A stretch of 64,000 nucleotides of DNA from contig LSRX01000469.1 of NCBI GenBank assembly GCA_001939145.1, positions 239,264 through 303,263 on the forward strand, in the 5' to 3' direction. Position 1 is the stretch's first letter, and each line of letters opens with the position of its first letter. The notes under the pieces were generated by a model. It searched no databases. It saw nothing but the letters and a program-made list of their open reading frames with translations, and had not been told where the DNA came from. The DNA comes from Symbiodinium microadriaticum. Taxonomy: Eukaryota > Sar > Dinophyceae > Suessiales > Symbiodiniaceae. The position numbers were made by a program, and so were the translations under genes. Below, one piece after another: positions 22,440-34,231 of this stretch.

Positions 22440-23279
22440 ACCGGATTGCAGTCACCGGATCATAACCCAGGGTTGGAATCCTGGCGAATCCGGGCTACAA
22501 CGCGTAAAGAGCTGAGACCCCGACGCTCGACGGATGCTGTCACTGGTATCTGGCCAGCAAGCAGGGAATCCCTGTAAGGTAGGGTACTGCATGTCGCTCG
22601 AAGTCAGACAGAGGCACCCTGGACATCGCATCACAGTCTCAAGAGTACACCGCAAGCCTTGTCGATTGGCTATTAGGCGAGGCCGAACAAAAAACTACCA
22701 GAGACCGGTCATGTCGTGAGATTGGGTTGCTGACGCGATAGTATTCTGCTCCTATGAACCCTGGATGCCTCTAAATAGCCACTAGTGCTACTGTATCCAG
22801 CCCGCATGTTGATGGGTGTTTCTTATCCTATGGTCAGGTGGATGTGTCGGACACCAACGCTTGGAATCTGGCCCCTTGCACCAACAAAACCACAGGCTAT
22901 CTGAAGCTTGCAGCTTCACAGCTACAACACTGCTAGGCTTGCCACATGCGAGTTGTGCTCTGTCGCGCTACGGTACATGCGAGCCGGTCAAGAGGCACCC
23001 ACAGGAATACGACGATTCTCAAGGCCCTTGGTCTGCGGAACTGCTGAGCCAGAGAGAGAGGTCCCCTGATAAGATACCCTTAAATTAAAGTCCCTGTAAA
23101 AAATTATTAAAGTCTAAGGATACTTATCGCAACTCTCTCTGTTCATCCTGGACACTGATCTTGCAACCTTCGGTGACCTGCCTCCCGGCCGACCTTCTGC
23201 ACTCGCGCCATCCCTTTCGAAACCACGCCTGGGAGACTTTGGGTGGTGGTGGTGCTGGCGGTAGTCGCTGTTGCTGTCG

Positions 23280-23341
23280 TCGTAGCTGTAGCCGTAGCCG
23301 TAGCCGTAGCCGTAGTCGTCGTAGTAGTAGAAGTAGTAGAA

Positions 23342-23407
<66 letters not shown>

Positions 23408-23408
23408 A
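23280..23408. repeat. Compound trinucleotide/hexanucleotide repeat
   Basis: CCGTAG-type units pass into a long GTA/TAG run. All frames give homopolymers (poly-Val, poly-Ser, poly-Tyr, poly-Thr) that should not be read as genes. Confidence 0.93.
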
Positions 23409-23642
23409 TCCTCGTGGTTCTTGCAGTACATGGCACTAGCAACGGGAGTCGGATCTCCAGGCCGATTTGGGCGATAAAACTGCCAAGAACAAGAAGAGCA
23501 GCGAAGAAATTACAAGGAAAACTTCGACTCGGAGCGCTCCTCTGGATTCCAAACTGATCCGCTCGTGTGCAGCAGCACTGAAGGAAGCATTTGAGCTGCT
23601 GATTGTCAGAACCCTGAAGGTTCAGATAACATAATCGACTAC

Positions 23643-23667
23643 AATATATATATATATATATATATAT
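23643..23667. repeat. TA dinucleotide run
   Basis: Alternating TA, about 12 units. Confidence 0.9.
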
Positions 23668-23699
23668 GCATACAACTTTTTTTAATAATGTACTGTACT

Positions 23700-25647
23700 A
23701 TATCATAGTGCAATATAGTATAGTACACAGGCTATACTATAATGTAGTCCCTCATGACAAGCATCCAACCGACCTACTTCAGGGCCTGAGAAATTGGAAC
23801 AGGGTATAGTACGGCTATAGCATAGCATAATGATAACAAGGACGATCAGGGGATACTATTCGTACTTAGTCAAGCCTCTATAATACGGTCGGACTGACTC
23901 CAGTGCTCAGAGTCGCGCCCTGCGGCGAGGTTCGAGAGAGAGGCGCTGTTGCATTCCACTACTTGAGCGAATGAGCCAGAACAGCAAGCATGGGACTTCA
24001 TGAGTGCTTTTCTTGGGTGAGTTCTATAGGTCTCAGCATCTTGCATTGCAATTGTAAGGGCTGCAGCGGTCGTGGGGGCCCCAGGGCTCTGGGGTTTGGT
24101 ACTTTCAGACTTCTGGCTCTTACTTGCCTCAAGTTCGGGAGTTTTGCTTCTCATTACCCTTCAACCAATTAAGTGTAAAGACATGGGCCGTGACCAAGGA
24201 ACAAATTTGAACCCATGAAACCAACAGGCGTGCCACTTATACTTCTTTAGTTTCATTGCATTAAACTTAAACTTTCGTATTCGCTTGGGCTCAGTTTGAA
24301 ATACTATAAAGTGTGGTTTCTGGTTTCTTGCTGTGCTTAGAATTAGAATTTCAAGGTGAGCGAACACGCTGGCGTTTCCCTTCATTGTTTCGCTCAATTC
24401 AAATGACCACAAAGAACAAGGCAATGGACGAAGACAAGTGAAATGTAGTGTAATGCGTTCACTTTTTCCCATGTCGCTCGTTGTTTGTGTTCTAATGTGA
24501 AGAAGCATGCTTGCGTTCCCTAATCTATTCAGTATCAATGAGCACAGCAATGAAACATTTGTCGCTCCTCCTCTTACTACAAGTACAATTAACCGCTGAA
24601 TGGATGCGGAGATGTATTCAAACTTGAACGAATTCGCCCAATGCATTCCTTTGGATTTAGTGCTATGCCAAGAAGAACCCCATCCTTTCCAGATTCTTTT
24701 ATTTTCTGTAACTCGCTGTCATCTTTTGGGTCAGGAACAACTTTCCTATCTTTAGGGTTTCTGATATCATGCTAGTGCTTTTCCGTTAACTAGACGAACG
24801 AATGAGAAAGATAAATGCGTGCTTTAAGTAATGGAGAAGCGCAACGCCCGAACGGAATCCGAAAGAAAGCCTACATAAACAAAGCACGCATTCAAACTAA
24901 TGCTGTAGATTTCATTAACAGAAGCGTGTTCGTCTCCGCTGTTTTTGGGTTTAGTTTAGGGCTTCGGGTGTGCTTGCCATTGACATGGCATTCGGATGCC
25001 TAAAAATTTCATGCAGAGCTGTCGCAGCACTAGAAACATGAAGCCAAGTCTTTCCGCTTCTCGCAGGTTTATCTTGCGAGACTCGAAGATGCACAAGGGG
25101 CCACAAGAAGCAGGACTTAATGGCTCAGAGAAAGGGCGGGAAGGGAAACATGATTGACCTTTTTGTCTGTCCGGGCAGAACTCCAGGAGTCCTTTGCCAT
25201 TAAATTCGTTCCTTGCCAGGGTCTCCACGTGCAAAGTATACAAGTACTCGAAATATGCGGTGCTCAACGACTAAGTTGGAGTACATTATGTAAGGGCCTT
25301 CAAAGAAGGATCCTATTGTCTGAAGTCTGGTGTTTGCTACAAGGTAAAGTCTTGTATTTTCTGAAGATGTAAGGTGGTAGACCCAAGCTCTGACGATTAG
25401 GATTGATGGTCCTCTTTGCACCTTTGGAACCCCCTTGAACTCGGTGTCTGCACTGAAGATCAACACGTCGTAAATATCAGGCGAAGGTCCGTGGAGTATT
25501 TCATCAAGCTTTGGCCCATGTTAACGAACACAACTCCGGTTCAAGCCGAGGTCCAAGCAGACATGAACTGTGGCCCAAGTCTCTCATGGGCCTCCGGCAC
25601 CCGCGCCTGCATGATTGCGACAGACTTTTCGTGTACTGAAGGCAGCA
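23700..25647. repeat. Left copy of a diverged segmental duplication
   Basis: This block aligns in order with 27850-29097 (for example the shared CAGCAAGCATGGGACTTCAT, CAACACGTCGTAAATATCAG and TCTCATGGGCCTCCGGC). It holds about 711 bp at 24279-24989 that the right copy lacks. Only short frames are shared by both copies, so it may be a non-coding or decayed gene segment. The two direct copies bracket the ankyrin gene. Confidence 0.85.
24279..24989. other. 711-bp segment absent from the right duplicate
   Basis: It is flanked by ATTCG on both sides (24279-24283 and 24990-24994). In the right copy the site is a single ATTCC near 28427. Either an insertion with a 5-bp duplication or a microhomology deletion from the other copy explains this. 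No terminal inverted repeats and no gene were recognised inside. Confidence 0.6.
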
Positions 25648-26210
25648 AGCGGCTCGCCCCGAAAGTATCAGGTCAGAACCTCCGAGATCCTCCGAAGGAT
25701 CAAGTCAGCAGTCCACCAAACTCTCTGCACACAAGTCCAGAGACCCACACCGGGGGAGACTGGCGGCCAAAACCCCTTGCGGCCTAAGTCTAAAAACCTA
25801 GTCAACTTGTCAAACTTGCATTCCCAAGCAATCGGAATAAGTACAGAACGTCGATCAAAAAAAGCGTGCTTTCACAGACGCTGGGTGTGCTGAGGCTGCG
25901 GCTGCAAGCCATCGAAAGCGCTTGCAGGTCACGCCTCTGCAGATGACAAGACCCTTCCAATGCAGACTGCCTTGCGATGAACATGCGAAGCTCCGTTTAG
26001 GTAAACTACTACGTTTCTGCAGGACGCCTCTTTCCTGGCACCGTGTGCCATGTCCTGCGTCCGAAGCAGAGGGCGGCATCAGCTGAAACCGCCCCTGGTG
26101 AAGATGATCGGAGAAACGAGCGTTTGTCTGCACAGAACCCGTGACAGTCAGTCAAGATCACCGCTCTCGAAGAGAGGTGTCGAGCCGTCGGCTTCCTCGT
26201 CGGCACCAGT

Positions 26211-27380
26211 TTACTTAGCAAACACTCCACCCCCCCTGCCTGGCGCCGCACCATCGTCCTCCGCACCCTTCTCAATCAGAAGGCTTGCCACGTCAAGGTG
26301 ACCATTCCCTCTTGCAATGGCGAGAGGCGTCGCGCCTTTATTGATGGCTTTATTCTTGTCGGCGCCCATCTCGATCAGTAAACTCGCCATGTCAAAGTGA
26401 CCATTCTGACTGGCGAGGAAGAGAGGCGTCAAGCCACGTTTGCTTGCTCTATCAATGTCGGCACGCTTTTCAATCAGAAAATGCACGACATGGAGGTGAC
26501 GACGGTCAACTGCTTCAATGACAGGTGTCATGCCGTTCTTTGCTGCGCTGTCGATGTCAGCACCCTTTTCGATCAGCCAGCGCACCATCTCGAGTTGGCC
26601 ATTCTGACTTGCGACGATTAAAGGTGTTGTACCGTTGAACGTGGCTTTCTCCTTGTCGGCACCCATCTCTATCAGCAACCGCACAACATGGAGGTGACCA
26701 TGGTAAGCTGCGATCAAAACTGGTGTTGAACCATGCTTATTTGCCTTGTCCTTGTCGACACCCTTCTCAATCAGCAAGCGCACCACGTCAAGGTGACCGT
26801 TCTTGCTTGCGATGAAGACAGGAGTCGCACCACTATTCGCCGCTCTGTCCTTGTCGGCACCCCTCTCACTTAGCAATTGCACCACAGCAAGGTGACCAAT
26901 CGCAGCTGCAGTAAAGACAGCTGTGGCACCAGTCGGCGTGCAAGGCTTGTTGAGGTCCGCACACGCGGACGCGAGTAGCTTGAGACTCTTCAGCGCCCCA
27001 CTACCGGCGGCCGCTATCAACGCTGTCCGACCAAGGGAATCCACCAAATCCGGGTTTTGCGGGCGTCGCAGCAAGGCCTCAACCGCAGCAGCGTCATTTG
27101 CTTCACTGGCGCCTGAAAGCCGGTCAACGTCGCCTGCATCCAACTCGACAAAGTCAGAAACGGCTACCTGCAACTCAAGGGGCAGCTTCAAGGCGGCGTC
27201 TTGATCCATTACAGCGTCTCCGCAGAGGAGCTTCAGTCGAAAGCATGGCTGGCCGACAAGAGGGGATAGGAGCTGCTCAATGCCCCTGATGGCGCTGCCG
27301 TGTGCATCGGCCAAGGCAGCAACCTCCGCTTCAGTAGACGTCACAAGCTCGCGTCCGGTGAGGTTTCGAACCCGGAGCAT
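26211..27380 (-). CDS. Ankyrin-repeat protein with ubiquitin-like N-terminal region
   Basis: An intact 389-residue frame with ATG in a GCC-ATG context and a TAA stop; no intron is needed. Residues 1-80 (MLRVRNLTGRELVTSTEAEV, then a hydrophobic/charged pattern ending in VAVSDFVE) resemble the beta-grasp/ubiquitin-like head I associate with dinoflagellate ankyrin proteins. From about 85 to 377 there are eight to nine ankyrin repeats with the G-TPL-IA--NGHLDVV-LLIEKGAD consensus, very regular in the middle. It is likely a cytosolic protein-protein interaction scaffold; the partner is unknown. It lies alone between two direct copies of a segmental duplication. Confidence 0.9.
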   Translation of the reverse strand: MLRVRNLTGRELVTSTEAEVAALADAHGSAIRGIEQLLSPLVGQPCFRLKLLCGDAVMDQDAALKLPLELQVAVSDFVELDAGDVDRLSGASEANDAAAVEALLRRPQNPDLVDSLGRTALIAAAGSGALKSLKLLASACADLNKPCTPTGATAVFTAAAIGHLAVVQLLSERGADKDRAANSGATPVFIASKNGHLDVVRLLIEKGVDKDKANKHGSTPVLIAAYHGHLHVVRLLIEMGADKEKATFNGTTPLIVASQNGQLEMVRWLIEKGADIDSAAKNGMTPVIEAVDRRHLHVVHFLIEKRADIDRASKRGLTPLFLASQNGHFDMASLLIEMGADKNKAINKGATPLAIARGNGHLDVASLLIEKGAEDDGAAPGRGGGVFAK

Positions 27381-27539
27381 GGCAAGCTTAAACTATGGAG
27401 CCTTTCCCGCCTTTCCCCTTCCTCCTCCCCGATAAGGCTGATGCCCTCCGCATGCGAAGAAGTTCTTTCCCAACGCTACGTACCACTTGGCACTTGTAGA
27501 CTGCACTGCTTGAGAAAATGCTCTCTGCATTCTCCGTCT

Positions 27540-27740
27540 CTTTATTTGCAGGGTCACGCCAAAGCCCGGCACCCTAAAAAGCAAAGCCCCACGGCCCTGA
27601 ACCCGGAGACGGGGGAAACCCTGAGGCCATAAACCCAAATCCGAAAACGCCCTGAAACCGGAAACCCCTGAACACCACAGCCCTCTAGCCATAAAACCCT
27701 GAGCCCTAAATCCCCCAAAACCCTCCGCCCTTTGAGGCCC
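27540..27740. repeat. Heavily decayed telomere-like tract
   Basis: About 25 imperfect CCCTAAA/CCCTGAA units with drift (GCCCTGAACCCGG, GAAACCCTGA, AACCCAAATCC). It lies just upstream of the ankyrin start and covers the false frames on the opposite strand. Confidence 0.7.
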
Positions 27741-27849
27741 TGATCTGGGACAAGGACTTGACACTTCCGGAACGTAGCGGCCCGAGGAAAGGCCTTCACT
27801 AAGGCCTTAAAAGCCTTAATCAGCCCTTGTTAAAGCCCCTATTTAGGCT

Positions 27850-29097
27850 TCTTCAGGCTATACTATAATGCAACATAATATGCTACACAGCCTGTACTAT
27901 AATATAGCCCCTCATGACAAGCAAGGGTTAGGGGTTTAGCATCCAACCGACCTACTTCAGGGCCTGAGAAGTCAGAACGGGGGTTTGGGTTATAGTACGG
28001 TTATAGTATACCATAATGACCTCTATATTCTGTCGGGCTGACTCCAGTGCTCAGAGTCGCGCCCTGCGGCGAGGTTCGAGAGAGCGGCGCTGTTGCATTC
28101 CACTACTTGAACGAACGAGCCAGAACAGCAAGCATGGGACTTCATGAGTGCTTTTCTTGGGTGAGTTCTATAGGTCTCAGCATCTTGCATTGCAATTGTA
28201 AGGGCTGCAGCGCCCCAGGGCCCTTGGGTTTGGTACTTTCATGCTTCAGACAGGCTCTTACTTGCCTCAAGTTCGGGAGGTTTGCTTCTCATTACCCTTT
28301 TAACTGTTAAAGTGTACAGAAATGGGCCGTGTGACAAAAGGACATGCAAATCTGAACCAATGAAACGAACAGGCGTGCCACTGTCACTTTTTTTTTATTT
28401 TCATTGCATTACAATTCAACTTTCGCATTCCGGATCCCTAACTATTTCATGCAGAGTTGTCACGGCACTAGAAACATGAAGCCAAGTCTTTCCGCTTCTC
28501 GCAGGTTTATCTTTCGAGACTCCAAGAAGCAGGACTTCATGGCTCAGAGAAAGGGCGGGAAGGGAAACATGATTGACCTTTTTGTCTGTCCAGGCAGAAC
28601 TCCAGGGGTCCTTTGACGTTAACTTCGTTCGTTGCCAGGGTCTCCACGTGCAAAGTACAAGTACTCGAAATATGCGGTGATCAACTACCAAGTTAGAGTA
28701 CCTTATGTAAGGGTCTTCAAAGAAGGAGCCTTATTGTCTGAAGTCTGGTGTTTGCTATCAAGGTACGGTCTTGTAACTTCTGAAGATCTAAGGTGGTAGA
28801 CCCAAGCTCTGACGATTAGGATTGATGGTACTCTTTGCACCTTTGGCGTAGAGCTGCTGAGCTAAAGCTAAAAAACCATCTTGAACTCGACGGTGTCTGC
28901 AGTTAAGATCAACACGTCGTAAATATCAGGCGAAGGTCCGTGGAGTATTTCATCAAGCTTCGGCCCAAGTTAACGAATACAACACCGGTTCAAGCTGAGG
29001 TCCAAGCAGACATTAACTATGGTCTGAGTCTCTCATGGGCCTCCGGCGCCGGAGACCTGCATGATTCCGAAAGACTCTTTGTGTACTAAAGGCAGCA
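27850..29097. repeat. Right copy of the segmental duplication
   Basis: Direct copy of 23700-25647 without the 711-bp segment. It has a telomere-like AGGGTTAGGGGTTTAG insertion near 27922 and about 30 extra bases near 28846. Confidence 0.85.
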
Positions 29098-29099
29098 TG

Positions 29100-30530
29100 A
29101 GGTGCTTCCGAGCGTTTTGAAATCTCCAAACGGGTTAGGACTATGCAGCCCACATGGCTGAAGGCATTGGGGATCACACCAAAACAGTGCATGATCATGA
29201 GTTGCTGCTTCACCTTGTGCGGCCTACAGTATGTTTTGTCTTCATGCCTCACTGGCTTTTGGAGATTCCGAGAGGGCACGAGCTCAGGCTGTGGTCTGTG
29301 GCCGTTGCCGTGCCAGGCTACCTCCTTGTCTTTGCGCAGGTACGAAAAGCTCAACCGTGAACCCTAAACCCCTTTGCACACCTCGGCTATGCATATGAAA
29401 CCCTTTTACAGGAGGCTTCTCCCGGCCGGAACTACCGGCGCCGTGAAGCAGCGCCGTACTCAATGACTGCCCATACGAAACCCTGAAGCCCTAAACCGTA
29501 ATGCGCCGCTTCTGCTCCACAAACTGATGCCTGAGCCTAGTCGGTTCGGCTGGGCTTCAGGAATAGCAGGTCCAGAGGCCTCTGCCTTGGCAAGCTCCGG
29601 GCGACTTCTTCTTTGAGAATATGGAACAGGGTTGCGGCTTAGGGTTTAGGGTTTTTTTCCCCTCTCGCATGGCTGAGGATCTAGGGTTTAGGGTTTAGGG
29701 CAAAAAGGTTTTGCGTGGATTTCTGCCTCCCCCTAGCTGACTTTTGTTTTGGGGGGTTTGCCTACGGGCTGTGCGCATAGGCAAGGACTGCATCGATGGT
29801 CTGAGTCAGAGACGAGGCGAATACTGGCTGCCGTATGAGCTACTCACGGACAAGTGCACACCTGAATTCTGCTAGCCCAGCGCGTGCCGTCCACTTCGTT
29901 CGAGCGGTTAGTGTTTAGATGCTTATTGGGGCCCGAAGGGTGGTGGGGGCAGCACTGGATTTTCACAAATCACCCAATCTCAGCGTAGTAAGAGTTTCTG
30001 ACAATTTTCAGGACTAGATGTGTTGCAAGTCATATAGGGGCCTGAATGTTTTGCTATACTAGTTTGTGGGGTTTTTACAATAATTTGGTATGGCATACCA
30101 CAAAACCCTATTCAAATTCTAATTATTATGTAAGGCCCCTTACAGTAGCAGGAACATCAAAAAAGAAAGCCAAGCTGCCGCATCACATCGAAGAAATCTT
30201 CAGCCTTGCAACATCCGTGCATTTCGTAGTTCTCTGAATTAGGTTCCCTTTAATTAAGGGGTCCTTAAAGGCTTGTAGGGCTCTACATGGCTAACAAAAC
30301 CCCGCAAAAAGCGCTGCATCTGGGGCGATGCCACTGCAGATTTTGAGGGTTCAAGAGTCCAGCTGTCCTGGACGATGCGCAATCAAGTATACAAGTGTGT
30401 GAAGCTGCTGAGCCCCACAGTGGCTCTGCACTCACGCCTGTACGACTACAGGTGCTCATCCTGCCTAGAAAAGAGAATCCGGACACCACGCGACTTGACC
30501 CTGCAACTCGAGACATCTGGGAGAAAAACA
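29100..30530. other. Intergenic, no gene supported
   Basis: It has telomere-like tracts (29640-29700) and short frames on both strands (for example plus 29143-29367). AT-rich foldback scraps occur near 30020-30150 and 30235-30280. Confidence 0.5.
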
Positions 30531-30539
30531 GAACCACAA

Positions 30540-31148
30540 TCAAGGCCAGCAAACTTCACTTGTAGCTGTAGCTTTGACTAGCAGACTAGCAGATCCTGGC
30601 ATCATGCCCACGAAAGCCGAGACCGTCCCGTCGTGCATGGAGTAAACATACTCAGCATGAGCACCCGGTCCCGTGAGCACATCTTTGCAACATCTGCGGG
30701 TTTTCGAATGGAACGCCGTCAGACGCAGCAAGTGGCATGAAGCCAGCCACGCAGCTAGCCGGCACGTTTGACACTGCTGGCAAACTAATGGCCTCGATCT
30801 CGCCCGTGTGGATGCCATTGATGCAGAGTAGACGGCTTCCCTGCAGCAGGACAGCGCGGGACATGATGACACGACAGCCTTGGGTTGTCTTGAGAAAAAG
30901 CCAACTCAGTGTTGCCTGCCGAGAAGGCACAACACTCATGAACACCACCCCGGACAGCCCGCAACCGCCGATGACCTACATGTTCCGTAACCGGCAACAT
31001 CAGCATCCCTGAACGCAAATGCTGAATAATTAGCAACAAATTCCATCAAATGTTCTAGCTTCCGGCCTGTTTCCCAACAACGGATATGTTGTTGGCCTGT
31101 TACTGTTGGAAGGCTTGCTGACAATTGAGCCGCCGAGATGAAGGCCAT
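30540..31148 (-). CDS. Three-exon gene, about 160 aa, possible beta-propeller-like protein
   Basis: Exons 31148-31038, 30975-30715 and 30650-30540. The ATG at 31148 begins MAFISAAQLSASLPTVTG. The two introns are short (62 and 64 nt): GAATTT^GTTGCTAAT...ATGTAG^GTC and GACGGC^GTTCC...CTGAG^TAT, both phase 0. The stop is TGA. The middle exon has alternating hydrophobic strands (SRAVLLQGSRLLCINGIHTG) and the last exon reads YVYSMHDGTVSAFVGMMPGS, a strand-turn-strand look seen in WD/propeller blades. That assignment is weak. Without the introns the same region shows two frame changes, so a pseudogene is the alternative. Confidence 0.55.
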
Positions 31149-31269
31149 TAATTAGGTGACAAGTGAAACACTGCTGGCAATCCAACTGCAAAGCCATCCT
31201 ATCACAGGAGATAGGGGCCTTAATGATTAGACTAAGGTTTTGGGGTATATTCTACTAACTATTTACGCC

Positions 31270-31336
31270 TCTCTCCCTCTCTCTCTCTCTCTATATATAT
31301 ATATTTCTATATATATATATACATACATGCAATGGC
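31270..31336. repeat. CT run followed by TA/TATAC run
   Basis: CTCTCTCT followed by alternating TA and ATAC units, between two minus-strand genes. Confidence 0.9.
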
Positions 31337-31389
31337 ATATAGCCCCGACCATGGTCGCATCGTATCTTCGATTTTGTCTCAGCTCTCTA

Positions 31390-32540
31390 TGTCCGGAAGC
31401 CTCCTGCAATGGGGGGACCTTTTTGAGGTGGCAAGCCCATGGAGCCTTGGGTAGTCGTAGTGCTTCAGCTGGAGTCCCGGCAGTAATCTTTTCCACGACC
31501 AGGTGCCTGGGGAACGGCAGTGCGTGCAGTGGAAGATGCTCCTTGTTGAATACTTCACCTCTTGATATGCGATGCAAAAAACATGCCTCTGCACTATCTG
31601 ATAAGCTTCACGAGCTTTCTCAGCCCTGAGTGGCGACCACACACTTTTGCAGCACCATACCAGATGGAAACAAGCAATCCGCTGACAGGCTAAAGTCATC
31701 CTCATTTTGCTGCCCATTGACCCAGCCGGGGGTAAGATCTTGAAGGCGATGCCTCCACAAGGTAGGTTCAGAAACGGAGCCTAATTGTGGGAACCTGCTA
31801 ACTGATAGGTTGAAGTCAAGCTCTAAGATGCTCAGGCCGGGAGTGCAAATATTCAGGACCGCTAAATGGTGATACATGCCTGGCTGCATCCAGAGCACAG
31901 AGGTTGCAGCATCCCTGCATTCATGTCCCTGTACACGATCCCCATTGCAAACAGTGGCCTATCTTCTCTTCATCGCGGCCAACACGAAACTCCACGACCC
32001 CCGTGTCCTCGCTGTACCCTGCATCCTGCAACTGACTTTATGAAGGAACGCAGGCATGGTGCACGTCTCTGCTGGGGCTTTCGACAGGGTTTGCGAACGT
32101 GCCTCGATGGTAGGGGCTATAGACTTTAGTACTTTGGACTCTGATACACACGGGCGTCGCCAAGGGGATAAGGCCTGCCGGGTTGCATATCCGCTGGTGC
32201 CAGCATTGGACAGACTTGGACCCTATGTATAACCTATGGACCTATGGGCAAATGCATGCAAACAATCCACATGACGGTGTCGGCTGCGACATCTTAACTT
32301 GTTGGGCCACTAATTTGCAGCCACGAAACGGTCTCTGGTCTCTCAAACCTACCAACAAACGTCGATGTCCTTGGCCTGCTGCAGCAAGTGGGCCGGCAAT
32401 GCCTCGGTGCATGCAGATCTTGGTCAACCCCGGACCTCCGGTGGGCTTGTCGTCGTCTGTGCTGAATCACCGGAGGAAGCAACGGAGTCCGGCTCCAGGC
32501 TACTAATATCACATCGATCGGGAAACTGATGCCTAGCGAA
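31390..32540 (-). CDS. Multi-exon hypothetical protein gene
   Basis: Coding-like minus segments in order: 32540-32437 (acceptor TTTACGTTCAG^TTC, donor GAG^GTCCGG); a short segment after CTTGCTGCAG near 32382; about 32200-32150 (APADMQPGRPYPLGDA); about 32025-31945 after GTTGCAG^GAT (EFRVGRDEEKIGHCLQWGS); about 31916-31623, an open frame of over 90 codons (DFNLSVSRFPQLGSVSEPT); and about 31577-31390 (HLVVEKITAGTPAEALRL, slightly PDZ-like). Several joins could not be fixed without very short introns, so the chain may contain frameshifts. Function is unknown. Confidence 0.42.
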
Positions 32541-32599
32541 CTGAACGTAAAAGGTGGAAGGCTTCGTAGCGAGGTGCAGCCCCAGCACCGCAGAGGTCT

Positions 32600-33194
32600 A
32601 GGGAAGTTATCCTTTAGAATCTGCACATGCGCCAGTATGCATTGCCTCAAATGTCTACAAGGCTTGAACTAAGAGTAGTAAGTGCAATGAAAACCTAAGC
32701 AGCCACAGCCGAACCCGTAAAGAATCCAGATGCTGTGCCCGAGCTGCGACAGGACGAATGATGCTGCCTCTCTTTTGCCGAGGCGTACCCCAGTTGGCCG
32801 GCATGGGTACGTCCTGGCTGCACACCCGCAATAGGTAGCCACAACCAAAATCGTATATCATAATAGTACTTGCTACTGCGACTACTGTCTCTTACTTTGA
32901 GAGTCAGTTCTATGATCCCTGTGGCTTCTGATTTACCTGATAATATAGTAGTTTAGAGTATCTTAGAACGGATTATCGTATGTGCGATCGTATGTTGTGG
33001 CAATTGCAAAGCGCAAAGAATTGTACAGTACAGTATAATGAGGTATAGTATACCATAAGTATAGTCTCGTCTATTCTAGTCTAGTCTAGTCTCGGATAGT
33101 ACCGTGTAGTATGGACAGGAGACTAGAGCAGAGAATGGTGTAGTGAATTATTGCATACTTGAGGGTGTCTACATACATATGTATGCATACATAT

Positions 33195-33228
<34 letters not shown>

Positions 33229-34210
33229 GCGTGTCTATATATATATATATATAAATATAAAATTGATTTAACTAATAAGCTAATGATGTGTGTGCTCTGA
33301 CCCGAGCCTCGTCAGAGCTGGAGTCGTCGGATTCAACGCACTTCCTTGCATCACAGGCTTGCACGCAAGGGTTACTATAGCAGTTGCTTTGGGGGTTTTG
33401 CGAGGACTTCTTTGTGCGGGGGCGGATTTTTGGGTGTCGGGTTTCGACTCTCACAGCCAGGCGGTTGAGGATTTCGGAGCCATGCAGGCCGGCAACCACA
33501 CTTCCTTCTGGGATGGCTGTCTGGACTGTCATCTATGCCGCCTCCCTCCGGGCCGAAGTACCTTTCCTTGACCTGGCGGTGGCATCTTTGGCCCAGGACT
33601 TCCTGACTTCCAGTCCCAACACACCGCCAACTGTCTTGGCTTAGTTCGGGATGGGGGGTTGCAGTCGAGGGACTTGGGCTGCTGTGCTGTGAGAGAATCC
33701 TCGCATGCGGACCTAGGTTCCGCAGTTCCAGGGTCACTTGGGCACCAAGAGCCTGTCTGAGCGCAAATTCCCGTGATCCATCTTCTTGGCGGATGAGCCC
33801 GAACATGCTGAGTCAGGAACATGTACAAAGGATCCGTCAGCCACAGAAGTTCCTCTGACTCTCGATGCTCTCTTCAACCCCTCATCCTGCCTGTCGTCAA
33901 AAAATTGCCCCACTCACCAAGCTCATGAGACCCTCACACCTCTTTCATGCTGGCGCTTACACCGAGTTGCAGCTCCACTCCCTTCGCGGGGCCGCCCTCA
34001 GGGCGCCCATCTGGCCTGTTCGAGCGCTGATATCTGGGGACCACTAAAGAACCCCAAGTGCCTAAACGCTAGTAGTAATAAAATCGCCCTTATACTAGCC
34101 GCAGCCCATAATGAACCCTGAAAAGGCACACGCAATCCTACAGTACATGTGCTGGACGAAGCTTAGTAGACAAATACTGGGGGCATTTAGACTCACACTT
34201 CGCTTCGCGG
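32600..34210. other. No gene settled; TA-rich and both-strand frames
   Basis: TA microsatellites occur at about 33175-33255. Overlapping open frames on both strands at 33290-33830 (plus strand TVIYAASLRAEVPFLDLAVA; minus strand MFGLIRQEDGSREFALRQAL) conflict, and I could not choose between them. Confidence 0.4.
33172..33256. repeat. TA microsatellite cluster
   Basis: ATACATATG units pass into long TA runs interrupted by AAATA. Confidence 0.9.
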
Positions 34211-34231
34211 CAGGGCCATGACATATTTATG

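Noticed and set aside
23114..23557. Several frames with long Tyr, Thr, Ser or Val homopolymers
   Set aside because: They are translations of the trinucleotide array at 23.3 kb in different frames. The same applies to the 58.1 kb array.
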